From contig CALFUN010000007.1 in the NCBI GenBank assembly GCA_937929915.1, forward strand, positions 243,315 through 307,314: a stretch of DNA of 64,000 nt, written 5' to 3'. Both the position numbers and the translations under genes were made by a program. The DNA is from an uncultured Caulobacterales bacterium. GTDB lineage: Bacteria; Pseudomonadota; Alphaproteobacteria; Caulobacterales; Maricaulaceae. The stretch's first letter is position 1, and the number at the start of each line of letters is the position of its first letter. A model generated the notes under the pieces. It was not told where the DNA came from and did not search any database. It saw only the letters and a program-made list of their open reading frames with translations. Of the stretch, positions 36,913-46,024 are shown one piece after another.

Positions 36913-37716
36913 ATGGATTTAAAGGAGCATAAAGCCGAATTTAGCGCAAAGGGATATACAATAATACCTGGTTTTATTCCTGAAGACACAGCTAAAAAAC
37001 TCAAAATTATTGCGCGCGCGGATAAAGTTATGGCGGCAAATATGCGCAGTGTTAAAGATAGTGATGGCCGTGAAAGTAAGCTTACGCTTTGGTATTCGCC
37101 TGGAGATGATGTTTTTGGCCGCCTATCATGCTCGGCTCTTTTGAATGAATATATGTCATGTTTCTTGGGCGGGGATGTGTCATTTTTCCACGCAAAGCTG
37201 ATGAATAAAGAACCTAAAGTTGGCGGGAAATGGGAGTGGCATCAAGATTATGGCTATTGGCATGATGATGGATTTCCGCGCGCAGATATGGGGAGCTGTT
37301 TTGTAGCTTTAGATCCCTGTACAGAGGAAAATGGCGCGTTACGTGTGATTCCAGAATCGCATAAATATGGCCGCCTTGATCATGGCTTAAAGGGGCAGCA
37401 AGCGGGAGCGGATATGGCTAAAGTCACCCAGATTTTAGACCAGCATAAAGTCGTTCTCTGTGAGATGTCCCCAGGGGATGCGTTATTTTTTCATGCCAAT
37501 ACACTACATGCCTCTGGCCCAAATACATCAGATCAGTCGCGCCTAATATTAATTTCTAGCTTCTTTAGGCGCGATAATGAATCTACACAAGCTGATCCGC
37601 GTTACCGTAATAAAGATGTACCGAGCTACCCCCATGATACAATTTTGGACGGAGCTAAAGGGCTGGATGAGGCTTTACCTTTTTCTGATGAAACAGCGCA
37701 TATCATTGAAAATTAG
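36913..37716 (+). CDS. Phytanoyl-CoA dioxygenase (PhyH) family protein
   Basis: A 267-residue Fe(II)/2-oxoglutarate dioxygenase-like protein. The H-Q-D motif (His110, Asp112), a later His (His194 or 199) in F-F-H-A-N-T-L-H-A-S-G-P and Arg210 in Q-S-R form the usual iron and 2-oxoglutarate sites. The family hydroxylates diverse small molecules, so the substrate is open. The partner gene 45 bases downstream is a sodium/solute symporter, which suggests uptake then oxidation of one compound. Confidence 0.86.
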   Translation: MDLKEHKAEFSAKGYTIIPGFIPEDTAKKLKIIARADKVMAANMRSVKDSDGRESKLTLWYSPGDDVFGRLSCSALLNEYMSCFLGGDVSFFHAKLMNKEPKVGGKWEWHQDYGYWHDDGFPRADMGSCFVALDPCTEENGALRVIPESHKYGRLDHGLKGQQAGADMAKVTQILDQHKVVLCEMSPGDALFFHANTLHASGPNTSDQSRLILISSFFRRDNESTQADPRYRNKDVPSYPHDTILDGAKGLDEALPFSDETAHIIEN

Positions 37717-37761
37717 ATATATATCTGCAGGTTATGAATCTCAATAAAGGCACGGCTTAAT

Positions 37762-39363
37762 ATGAATACTCTGTCAATCATCACCTTTCTTACCGTAACA
37801 ATCGGTATTGCGATTATTTCTTGGTGGATTACGCGAAAAGAGAATTTATCGACCGTTGAAGGGTATTATTTGGGCGGCCGTCATTTGGGGTGGTTTCTTG
37901 TTGGCGGTTCGCTGTTTCTCTCTAATATTTCTGCGATTGCCATCGTTGGAGAAACGGAGTCGGCTTACCTGACAAATATGACTGTGATGATGTATGGGTT
38001 TGCCTCAATCTTTGCTATGGCTGTGGTTTCAGAATTTATATTGCCGATTTATTTGCGCTTTGGCGTCACCACGACACCTGAGTTTTTGGGATTGCGTTTT
38101 GGGCCAGATTTAACGCGCTGGGTCGCCATACTTCTTATCTTTGCTTATGTTATAAATCTTATGCCGCCTGTGCTTTATACGGGCGCTGTTGTTTTAAATG
38201 GTATGTTTGACATTGATGGTTTGCTCGGCGTTCAATATTGGACAGCGATTTGGATATTGGTTTGGAGCATTGGTATTGTGGGCAGTGCTTATGCAATTTT
38301 TGGCGGCCTGAAAGCTATTGCGGCTTCGGATGCGTTAAACGGTGTTGGACTTGTGCTTGGCGGTATTCTTGTCCCTTATTTTGGTCTTAAATTTATTGGT
38401 AATGGGAGTGTATCGGCAGGTTGGGTCGAAGTTCTTGCGAAACATCCAGAACATATGAATGCCGTAGGGAAACCTACGGATTCTGTGCCTTGGACAACTT
38501 TATTTACAGGCATGCTTCTGGTGAACTTGAATTATTGGGGCGCAGAACAATATATCTTACAGCGCAGTTTGGGCTCTAAAAACCTCTCTGAAGGTCAGAA
38601 AGGTATGATGTTCGGGGCTGTCTTAAAATTTATCGCGCCGTTAATTACGGTTTTCCCAGGCGTCATCGCTTTAGTGATTTATCCATCATTGGAGCAAAGT
38701 AACGAAGCTTATTCATCGCTTGTCACAGGCGTTCTGCCTGCCTCACTGATAGGATTAATGGCGGCCATTATGTTTGGGGCGTCGCTGACGACATTTAATT
38801 CAGGATTAAATAGCACAAGCACTATGGCCGTCTTAAATCTTTACAGGCCGTATCAGGAAAAACGCGGTATCAAGGTGGCTGATCGTGATTTAATTAAAAT
38901 AGGGAAATCCACACAAGTTATGTTGGCGATTTTAGCGATGTTTATTGCGCCCTTTATATATTTTGCCAGTGACGGTTTTTATGATTATTTCCAAAAAGTC
39001 GCGAGCTTGTTTAGTGTACCAATCTTTACGGTTGTAGTGGTGGGTATGTTTACAAAAGATGTACCGCCAATCGGCGCTAAAGTTGCTTTAATAACCTATT
39101 TGATTGGATATGGTTTCACGCAGCTTATCAATGATTTTGGGCTGCACTTTCTGCATTGGGCGGCGATATTCTTTGTTATTGGTGTTTGTATCATGCTCAT
39201 TTTTGGAAAACTTATGCCGCAAGATACCCCATTTGAAAAACCCGAAAGCAGTGCTGTCTCGCTCAACCCTTGGAAATGGCGATGGATTGCGTATTTTGTG
39301 ACCATTACAGCTATGATTGCGGTCACATTGTGGTTGTCACCCTTTGGCATTGCCAAATGGTAG
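37762..39363 (+). CDS. Sodium:solute symporter (SSS/SLC5 family)
   Basis: A 533-residue inner-membrane transporter with about 14 hydrophobic segments. SSS features are clear: G-Y-Y-L-G-G-R-H-L-G-W near residue 33, S-N-I-S-A-I near 53 and G-V-T-T-T-P-E-F-L-G-L-R-F near 103. The C-terminus is P-F-G-I-A-K-W. The family moves sugars, polyols or other solutes with sodium. It follows the PhyH gene after 45 bases and probably shares its transcript. Confidence 0.9.
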   Translation: MNTLSIITFLTVTIGIAIISWWITRKENLSTVEGYYLGGRHLGWFLVGGSLFLSNISAIAIVGETESAYLTNMTVMMYGFASIFAMAVVSEFILPIYLRFGVTTTPEFLGLRFGPDLTRWVAILLIFAYVINLMPPVLYTGAVVLNGMFDIDGLLGVQYWTAIWILVWSIGIVGSAYAIFGGLKAIAASDALNGVGLVLGGILVPYFGLKFIGNGSVSAGWVEVLAKHPEHMNAVGKPTDSVPWTTLFTGMLLVNLNYWGAEQYILQRSLGSKNLSEGQKGMMFGAVLKFIAPLITVFPGVIALVIYPSLEQSNEAYSSLVTGVLPASLIGLMAAIMFGASLTTFNSGLNSTSTMAVLNLYRPYQEKRGIKVADRDLIKIGKSTQVMLAILAMFIAPFIYFASDGFYDYFQKVASLFSVPIFTVVVVGMFTKDVPPIGAKVALITYLIGYGFTQLINDFGLHFLHWAAIFFVIGVCIMLIFGKLMPQDTPFEKPESSAVSLNPWKWRWIAYFVTITAMIAVTLWLSPFGIAKW

Positions 39364-39606
39364 TTTGAGATAGAGCAGATTGCGTTTGTGGCTCAAAGGC
39401 CTTCCCTAAATATGCCGCGAGCTTATCTGTTATACTTAAATCGTCCCCTGATTGCGTTGACTTTAGTAAAAGAGCATCAGAAAATTTTTCAAGTGTTGTG
39501 AGGTAAAGGTTACGCAGGAAAAGTCATGTCAACCACACTTGACATGTCAATGTTACTTGTCATATAGTCAATCAAGCTTTACATGATAGTTTGAAAGGAG
39601 ACAATT
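39364..39606. other. Gap with the promoter of the membrane protein-XRE pair
   Basis: Apart from the operator-promoter at 39527-39569 and a GAAAGGAG ribosome-binding site directly upstream of the ATG at 39607, nothing else is seen in this 243-base stretch. Confidence 0.5.
39527..39569 (+). promoter_or_regulatory. Palindromic operator overlapping a promoter
   Basis: ATGTCAA (39527) is inverted as TTGACAT (39540), and TTGACATGTCAA (39540-39551) is a perfect 12-base palindrome. Its first six bases make a consensus -35 (TTGACA), with TATAGT 18 bases downstream as the -10. A further TTGTCAT half-site lies at about 39558-39564. A likely operator for the XRE regulator encoded downstream. Confidence 0.55.
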
Positions 39607-40068
39607 ATGATTGAGGAAAAAATAGACTTACAATGGCGGAAATTTGCGTGGCAGCTTGGGGTGTGTCTGACCGCATTTGCGGGCGGCATTTATGCCAGCT
39701 TATATGTTTTTACGACAGAAAGCAGCCAGCTGGCATTTGGCAATAGCTATGCAGGGGCCTTGATGGGGGTTCTCTTGGTTATGGGGACATTTTATGCCGC
39801 TTTGTGGATGATGCGCGTACCGTATAAAAAAGATATGTTTGAGCGCCGATTGCGAAACTGGTCAATGACCTATGCGGCCATTATGATGTTTGTTATTTCA
39901 TTTGCGGTTAATATCGGATTTCAGCAGGATAATAATGGAACTTATCTTATTACGCCGCATATGATGCCGGGCCTATGGTTGGTATTTTATATTATATATG
40001 CGCAATATACACGCTATTGTATAGCCTATGGTCGCCGTAATAGCTTTACTGATGGCAGTAAGTGTTAA
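39607..40068 (+). CDS. Four-helix membrane protein of unknown function
   Basis: A 153-residue protein with four hydrophobic segments, at about 12-34, 44-68, 80-102 and 115-138, and little soluble sequence. I do not recognise the family. It starts after a strong ribosome-binding site and overlaps the following XRE regulator gene by a few bases, a pairing typical of small regulated membrane-protein operons. It may be an accessory or stress-linked protein; no function can be stated. Confidence 0.65.
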   Translation: MIEEKIDLQWRKFAWQLGVCLTAFAGGIYASLYVFTTESSQLAFGNSYAGALMGVLLVMGTFYAALWMMRVPYKKDMFERRLRNWSMTYAAIMMFVISFAVNIGFQQDNNGTYLITPHMMPGLWLVFYIIYAQYTRYCIAYGRRNSFTDGSKC

Positions 40069-40262
40069 TGCAAAACCGTATTAAATTACTGCGTACCGAA
40101 AAAGGGTGGAGCCAAGCTGTTCTGGCAGAGCATCTTGGTGTATCGCGGCAATCCGTGAATGCGGTTGAAACAAGTAAGTTTGATCCATCTTTGCCGCTGG
40201 CTTTCGCTATTGCTAAATTATTCAATAAAGCGATTGAAGAGGTGTTTATACCTGAAGATTAG
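40062..40262 (+). CDS. XRE-family transcriptional regulator
   Basis: A 66-residue protein that is essentially one Cro/CI helix-turn-helix: R-I-K-L-L-R-T-E-K-G-W-S-Q, then L-A-E-H-L-G-V-S-R-Q-S-V-N-A-V-E as the recognition helix. It is short, as for the YozG-type regulators that sit beside membrane proteins. The start overlaps the preceding gene by seven bases, so it is cotranslated, and the palindromes upstream of that gene are candidate binding sites. Confidence 0.86.
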   Translation: MLMQNRIKLLRTEKGWSQAVLAEHLGVSRQSVNAVETSKFDPSLPLAFAIAKLFNKAIEEVFIPED

Positions 40263-40293
40263 GGCTTGAGTATTTCACAACCCTATAACATAA

Positions 40294-40314
40294 AAGGCGG
40301 CATAAAGCCGCCTT
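40294..40314. terminator. Terminator hairpin between XRE and rpmE
   Basis: AAGGCGGC pairs exactly with GCCGCCTT (eight base pairs, loop ATAAA) in the convergent gap between the XRE gene and rpmE. T-runs are weak on both sides. Confidence 0.65.
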
Positions 40315-40339
40315 GAATTCATCATAAGTTACGGGCCGA

Positions 40340-40561
40340 TTAAACGCCGAAACCTGCAAATTTGTCTTTAAAGCGAGAAACGCGTCCGCCGCGATCCATA
40401 AGTTTGCCATCACCGCCAGTCCAAGCAGGATGTGTTTTTGAATCAATATCTAGGACTAATGTGTCACCTTCTTTGCCGTAAGTTGACCGCGTTTGATATG
40501 TTGAACCATCCACCATTTGTACGGTGATCATGTGGTAATCTGGGTGTGTATCTTTTTTCAT
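40340..40561 (-). CDS. rpmE: 50S ribosomal protein L31
   Basis: 73 residues from the ATG at 40561 ([10 protein letters not shown]). It matches bL31 with Y-G-K-E-G-D-T and T-H-P-A-W-T-G. The zinc-ligand Cys pairs of the C+ form are absent, so this is the C- type. Length agrees with the alphaproteobacterial form. The longer open frame to 40651 has no family support. Confidence 0.94.
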   Translation of the reverse strand: MKKDTHPDYHMITVQMVDGSTYQTRSTYGKEGDTLVLDIDSKTHPAWTGGDGKLMDRGGRVSRFKDKFAGFGV

Positions 40562-40676
40562 AATATGCTCCTCGGCCATACACACTGGCCTATTGGTCAC
40601 GGGTTTGCTTTGGGTGGTCCCCCGCTCGAAGGCGCGATATAGAAGAGACATTGCGCGCCGTCAAGTTGATTTCGCT

Positions 40677-41495
40677 TTAGATGACTTTGCTTTTTAACTG
40701 TCCCATCAAAGCTTCATTACAAACGATAATATCGCCCGTCTCTAAAACATCTCCGCCAGATAAGCTCTCTGTGATAAGGCCAGCTTCTTGGCATATTAAC
40801 AGCCCTGCGGCGATGTCCCATGAGGCAAGGCCGCGCTCCCAAAATCCGTCATAACGGCCAGCGGCAGTCCATGCGAGATCTAGTGATGCTGCGCCCATAC
40901 GGCGAACACCAGAGCTAGCCCCCATGACTTGATGGAGTTCTTTGAGGAATTTGGTGTGGCCAGGGCGCCCTAAAAAAGGAATACCTGTCGAAAATAGCGC
41001 ATCTGAAAATAGATCGCGCCGCCCAGGTAAAAGCCGCCTGTCAGCGCCCCCGCGCGTTCCATCATTAACAAAGGCTCCGCGGCCTTTTTCTGCAAAAAAA
41101 GCTTCATCGGTAATTGGGTTATAGACAAGCCCTGCAACAAGTTCTTTGGGGTTTCCATCAATCTCGCGTTCTAGGGCGATGGAAATAGCAAAATGCGGAA
41201 TGCCATGTAAATAATTGGTCGTGCCATCTAACGGATCAATAATAAAGCGGTGGGTTTTATCCGTTCCAGCAATCTCTCCGCTTTCCTCCATAAGAAAACT
41301 ATAGCCAGGCCGAGCTTTAGAAAGTTCTTCATAGAGTATTTTTTCTGATTTTTTATCGGCCCGTGAGACAAAGTCTGCTGGCCCTTTGCGGGAAATTTGT
41401 AGATGCTCGACTTCGCCGAAATCTCGTAGCAATCCGCGCGACGCCTTACGCGCCGCCGCTTGCATGCTTGTCATAATTGCAGAAGGGCCGCTCAT
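40677..41495 (-). CDS. suhB: Inositol monophosphatase family protein (SuhB-like)
   Basis: A 272-residue lithium-sensitive Mg-dependent phosphatase. The metal site motifs are visible: M-E-E-S-G-E near 70, then I-I-D-P-L-D-G-T-T-N-Y near 90, and W-D-I-A-A-G near 226. E. coli SuhB also takes part in antitermination and ribosome assembly. It overlaps efp by one base (TGATG), so translation is coupled, the usual efp-suhB arrangement of alphaproteobacteria. Confidence 0.92.
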   Translation of the reverse strand: MSGPSAIMTSMQAAARKASRGLLRDFGEVEHLQISRKGPADFVSRADKKSEKILYEELSKARPGYSFLMEESGEIAGTDKTHRFIIDPLDGTTNYLHGIPHFAISIALEREIDGNPKELVAGLVYNPITDEAFFAEKGRGAFVNDGTRGGADRRLLPGRRDLFSDALFSTGIPFLGRPGHTKFLKELHQVMGASSGVRRMGAASLDLAWTAAGRYDGFWERGLASWDIAAGLLICQEAGLITESLSGGDVLETGDIIVCNEALMGQLKSKVI

Positions 41496-42058
41496 CAGTC
41501 TGCACGCCGAATATAAGTGCCGTCAGCCGTATTAATCACAAGCCGTTCCCCAACGCCAACAAAAGGCGGCACAGTCGTGCGAGAGCCATTGGATAATGTG
41601 GCAGGCTTATAGGAGTTAGCTGCTGTTTGGCCTTTTACAACAGGTTCTGTATCCGCGACTTTGAGGATAACTTGCTCGGGCAGTGCGACAGTGATGGCTC
41701 GGTCTTCATAAAATTCTAATTCAACATCCATACCGTCCGTAAGGTAAACGGCCTGATCCCCAATAAATTCTGCGGCTAGGCTTATCTGTTCATAGTTTTC
41801 GGAATTCATAAAGACGAGCATATCGCCGTCTTTATAGAGAAAACTATGCGGCTTTTGCTCTAAACGCACGCGTTCAACAGTTTCTGCGGCGCGAAATCGT
41901 TCATTGAGTTTCCGCCCATCTAATAGGTTTTTAAGCTCAACTTGATTGAAAGCCCCGCCTTTACCAGGTTTCACCGCATTACATTTCACCGCGACCCAAA
42001 GCGTATCTTGATGTTTAATGATATTGCCTTGGCGGATTTCATTGCCATTGATTTTCAT
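41495..42058 (-). CDS. efp: Elongation factor P
   Basis: 187 residues from the ATG at 42058 ([11 protein letters not shown]); a longer frame reaches 42130 but adds non-homologous sequence. It has the three beta-barrel domains of EF-P; the tip loop K-P-G-K-G-G-A-F places the lysine normally modified at residue 33. EF-P relieves ribosome stalling at polyproline stretches. Its modification enzymes are not in this window. It overlaps suhB by one base. Confidence 0.95.
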   Translation of the reverse strand: MKINGNEIRQGNIIKHQDTLWVAVKCNAVKPGKGGAFNQVELKNLLDGRKLNERFRAAETVERVRLEQKPHSFLYKDGDMLVFMNSENYEQISLAAEFIGDQAVYLTDGMDVELEFYEDRAITVALPEQVILKVADTEPVVKGQTAANSYKPATLSNGSRTTVPPFVGVGERLVINTADGTYIRRAD

Positions 42059-42118
42059 GGTGCTATGCCTTGTGCGTGAATTAATCAGATTTTCTGCCGT
42101 CCCTCTAACAGGGGATAC

Positions 42119-42149
42119 AAAAAGGGGCAAGCCGCAAAGCTTACCCCTT
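42119..42149 (-). terminator. Terminator of the ABC-permease/M1 gene
   Basis: On the minus strand AAGGGGTAAGC pairs with GCTTGCCCCTT (11 positions, one G-U) and is followed by a run of T. It separates the ABC-permease/M1 gene from efp. Confidence 0.85.
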
Positions 42150-42190
42150 ATATCTCTTGAAAGAGTAATTTTATTTATTTTATGTTTGGG

Positions 42191-45100
42191 CTACTCATTG
42201 GATGCAAGCTGTGCAGGCACCTCTTTGCCATTATCCTCGACATTGCGCTCTATAAGAAGTCGCCGCGGGTCGATTAAGACATGGCTTGGTTGCTTGTCCA
42301 TATCTATGGATAGCTTAGTGACGCTATCCGTGATGCGGACACGCTCCAACTTTATCCATTCATCTCCAAAAGTGTCTTCTGGATCTTTGTCATAAAACCC
42401 GATTTCAACCCATTCATTTAAGGCTTCATCATCCATCTCATTCACAGAGGTTTCCTTACCATCTTTTTCCGAGGCGATTTTTTTATCGACCTCTATAGAT
42501 AGAGAGACTGTGTAAAGCGACCCATTGGCTTTGATTTTAAGATCTGTGTCTTTGGCAAATTTCAAATCCCAAAAGGTAATGCGGTCCCAATAATCGGTGA
42601 TAAGTTGATCATAATCTGGCCCAGCCGCTTCGCGAAGATAATCGGTTAACTCTTTTGTGGTCGCATAAGGCGCGCCTTTAGAGCCGTAATCTTGCAAAAG
42701 CTTACGAACCGCGCCCTGCAATGTCTCTTCGCCAATATATTGCTTGAGACCCCAAAAGACCCAATTGGCTTTATTATAAACCAGATATTGTTGCCCGCCT
42801 TCGGCAAGGGCGAGGGGCTGTTCATCCTCGCGGTCAGTCACGCGCCCCGTAAGATAGCCTGTGATTGCACGTTGTTCTAGAAGACGGCGCGCTTTCTGCC
42901 ATCCCAACTTGTTTTCATAAGCTGTCATTGCGGCATTTTCTGTCATGCCTTCTGATATGACATTAAAGCCTTTCGTATTGGCAGGGACGATTTGATGCGC
43001 AAACCATTGATGTCCAATTTCATGCATCGTGACATAAGTGGCAAGATCAACACTTTCATTATCTTCTGGGTCGCCAGGATCGCGGACAAAGCCGATATTT
43101 TCAGAAAAGGGTATTGTGCCTGCAAAAGCTTGAGCAAAATTGCCAAAAGGAAATTCCATAATTCGCACTTGGCTATATTGATATGGCCCAAATGTTGTTG
43201 TGAAAGTCTCAAGGGCCGACTTGGCTGCATCCATCATTAATTCAACATTATAATCATGATCTTTATGATAGAAAATTCGTAGGTCAATATCCTTATATTT
43301 GTCTTCGAGTACATCGAAATCAGCGCTCATGAAGCTAAAGAAATTCAAGATGGGATTAATCGCTTTATAATCACGACAGGCTCGCACGCCATTTTCATTC
43401 CTGTCTTCATAAACGCGGCGTAGCTTACCGGGTGCAATAGGGATTTGCCCTTTATCTGTACAAATTTTGGCTTCAAAATCTACATAATCAGAATTTGCAG
43501 AAATAAAGTGCCGCGCACGGTTTTTCGCATCATCTCTATCGGCCGCTTTCTCGCGCGGCGGAAGATCATATTTTCTGCGTGTGTCTGTATTGGTAATATA
43601 ATTACCTTGTATGCCTAACGTTGGCATGACAGCGCCATTATTTACAAATGTCCCATTGCCATTAATTTGGCTGCCATCGCCTAAGCGTGGCGGGTGGTAA
43701 TATGTCTCAAAATCCATGTGAGTTTCTGCGCCAGGAGCAAGAGGCGGGTTAAAGACAAATGTACGATAATCATACTCAATCAAAGCTTTCGCCGTTTCAG
43801 ATTCCGTATCAATCTTTGCGCCATTAAGTGTGAGCTTGCGTACATCTTCGTCATGGGTTGTCGGTTCTAAAACATGCAGCGTTGTAATGGGCTTATCTTG
43901 CTTATTGATAAGCTTATAGCGGCCCTTCACCAAAGCGGACCGTGTTGTGGGTTGAATATCTATATCTGCGCTCACAGCCGTAATATGCGGTAGTAGCATA
44001 TCCTCGAGAGGCTTGGCGAGCTTTTCATAAGCCACACTGCGCTTTTCAGTTTGCTTGCGATTGCGAAATTGACCGTCTTCAAAAGACTTGTAAATATAGC
44101 TGCCAGTGCCAATAAAAACGGCAAGGCCTAGCGCAGCCAAACTGCCTGTTACGGGTGTTATTTTACTGCGTAATAATCCCAAGCTTTCACCAAGGCCTTT
44201 TTTATAACCCCAAATTATCGCAGCAAGCCCTCCGATGAATAGGAGCCCGCCCGCCATGAATGCTAGAATTTGATTGAAACCTTCAACGCCTACAGCGCTT
44301 TTGAAGATAAATATACTGGCAAAAATACCGATCAGCCCAGCCACAGTTAAATATACAGGGTTGAACTGATTCGTTTGCAGGCCTCGGCGATAGACCCATG
44401 TTGAAATAAGCGCGAGGAGTAGAGCAAAGGCGCTCCAATATATGCCAAACCACTTAAACCGCGTCAGGTCCGCATAGCCTGCCATTTCAGACAGATTACC
44501 CGGGGAGACGGACCCGTATCCCATAAGAGGGTGGAAGAACGGTAATAATCGAACAAAAAACAAGAAGGCAATGGCGATGGCTGCAGCCGTCAACATACCA
44601 ACAACACGGCTTGGTGCAAAATTCTGGATAAACATCACTAAAAAAGCTTGAAATGTAAATGTAACGGCAAAAGCCAATAGTCCTGTTTTCAGATATACAC
44701 CTACATTAATTTCAGTGACACCTTTGGACATAGCTGATTGTGCTATAATTCCAAATATAATTCCTACACTAATTAAAGTTACCATAACAAGTGTAACGGA
44801 TACCCATTTAGAAGCAATCAAAACGCCGTTCTTGATAGGTGTTGCATCCAATATTTCGTGAATGCCTGCGACGCGATCGCGCCATATAATATCACCACCA
44901 AAAAAAACCATAATAATAATTGCAGGTAAAGCAATAGAACTAAGAACAAGGTTTGATATAAAAGAGCTTGTTGGCAAAGTTGGATCAGGATCAAGTAGAT
45001 ATGTACCTAAAATTGATACGCCAAACAAAACCAAAGCTATTCCGATTAAAATAATAAAAGCAGTACTTTTTACTGTTGTAAAGTATTCATATTTCAGCCT

Positions 45101-46015
45101 CGTCAAAAAACTTGTCAGTATATTATTGAAGCCTAATTCAGGTGTTTTTGGTGTTAATTGAATATGGTCTGTCAGAGCAACATTATCATATTTCCCACGT
45201 TTGGTTTTACGAATTACCAGGCCGCGATTAAAAAATGAAAATGAGCTAATGAATAAGAAAGCGCCTAAAGCACCCCATAACAAACGATTCCACCCCACAT
45301 AACCTGAAAGGGGGGTTAGAATTGTATTTTTTTCTGCCGCAGGCCAAAACCGAACAACCTCAGTTAGGGCTTCATTTCCGAAAGGATCTACCATTCCGGC
45401 TAGCCCTTTAGGGGCATTATCACCTGTCAACAAACCTGCCGCAATCAACAGCACTAACAGCCCTATAGCACTAACATAAACAACCGCTTTATTGCGTGTG
45501 ACTGCAGCTATAGCTGTATATATTCCACTCACAAATAAAGCATTGATTATAACGAAAACAAAAATTGGGTGTAAATAATAAAGTGGATTAAATGGCCCAA
45601 ATGTTTCTTTATCTGCCCAAGGCGCAAATTGCCCAAGCATCATACCTATTACAGAGGCTATAATACAGAGTGATACAATAATCCAAACGCCGAGCATCCG
45701 AGAGACAATCATATCAAATGTTGAAATGGGTGAGCTATGGATAATCTCCATGGATTTAAATGTATCATCCCGCATCACACCATTGACGACAAAAATTGCG
45801 CCGAAAAAAATGGATACCAAACTTAAACCAGAGACATTTGATGCAATAGCAATCGCTCCATTATTTTTAATTTTTTCACTGCCTTCAAGAGATACAGAAA
45901 TAAAATCTGTCGATTCCATTAAAAAACCAAATAACAGCATCACCCCAATCGTCACCCAAAACCCAATTTGTTTTGTGTGATAGGACAGTTCAAACTTTAA
46001 GAGTTTAGCTAACAT
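42191..46015 (-). CDS. ABC transporter permease fused to M1-family aminopeptidase
   Basis: A 1274-residue fusion. Residues 1 to about 640 hold two ABC-2-type permease halves, the second beginning near residue 300, with many hydrophobic segments and the E-I-I-H-S-S-P and E-I-L-D-A-T-P cytoplasmic loops typical of ABC-2 permeases. The C-terminal part (about 680-1274) is an M1 peptidase with H-E-I-G-H-Q-W-F-A-H and a following S-E-G-M-T-E, giving the HExxH zinc site and distal Glu. Such fusions are known; the transported or cleaved substrate is not. It ends in its own terminator and follows the matching ATPase after nine bases. Confidence 0.92.
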   Translation of the reverse strand: MLAKLLKFELSYHTKQIGFWVTIGVMLLFGFLMESTDFISVSLEGSEKIKNNGAIAIASNVSGLSLVSIFFGAIFVVNGVMRDDTFKSMEIIHSSPISTFDMIVSRMLGVWIIVSLCIIASVIGMMLGQFAPWADKETFGPFNPLYYLHPIFVFVIINALFVSGIYTAIAAVTRNKAVVYVSAIGLLVLLIAAGLLTGDNAPKGLAGMVDPFGNEALTEVVRFWPAAEKNTILTPLSGYVGWNRLLWGALGAFLFISSFSFFNRGLVIRKTKRGKYDNVALTDHIQLTPKTPELGFNNILTSFLTRLKYEYFTTVKSTAFIILIGIALVLFGVSILGTYLLDPDPTLPTSSFISNLVLSSIALPAIIIMVFFGGDIIWRDRVAGIHEILDATPIKNGVLIASKWVSVTLVMVTLISVGIIFGIIAQSAMSKGVTEINVGVYLKTGLLAFAVTFTFQAFLVMFIQNFAPSRVVGMLTAAAIAIAFLFFVRLLPFFHPLMGYGSVSPGNLSEMAGYADLTRFKWFGIYWSAFALLLALISTWVYRRGLQTNQFNPVYLTVAGLIGIFASIFIFKSAVGVEGFNQILAFMAGGLLFIGGLAAIIWGYKKGLGESLGLLRSKITPVTGSLAALGLAVFIGTGSYIYKSFEDGQFRNRKQTEKRSVAYEKLAKPLEDMLLPHITAVSADIDIQPTTRSALVKGRYKLINKQDKPITTLHVLEPTTHDEDVRKLTLNGAKIDTESETAKALIEYDYRTFVFNPPLAPGAETHMDFETYYHPPRLGDGSQINGNGTFVNNGAVMPTLGIQGNYITNTDTRRKYDLPPREKAADRDDAKNRARHFISANSDYVDFEAKICTDKGQIPIAPGKLRRVYEDRNENGVRACRDYKAINPILNFFSFMSADFDVLEDKYKDIDLRIFYHKDHDYNVELMMDAAKSALETFTTTFGPYQYSQVRIMEFPFGNFAQAFAGTIPFSENIGFVRDPGDPEDNESVDLATYVTMHEIGHQWFAHQIVPANTKGFNVISEGMTENAAMTAYENKLGWQKARRLLEQRAITGYLTGRVTDREDEQPLALAEGGQQYLVYNKANWVFWGLKQYIGEETLQGAVRKLLQDYGSKGAPYATTKELTDYLREAAGPDYDQLITDYWDRITFWDLKFAKDTDLKIKANGSLYTVSLSIEVDKKIASEKDGKETSVNEMDDEALNEWVEIGFYDKDPEDTFGDEWIKLERVRITDSVTKLSIDMDKQPSHVLIDPRRLLIERNVEDNGKEVPAQLASNE

Positions 46016-46024
46016 AAATGCCTC

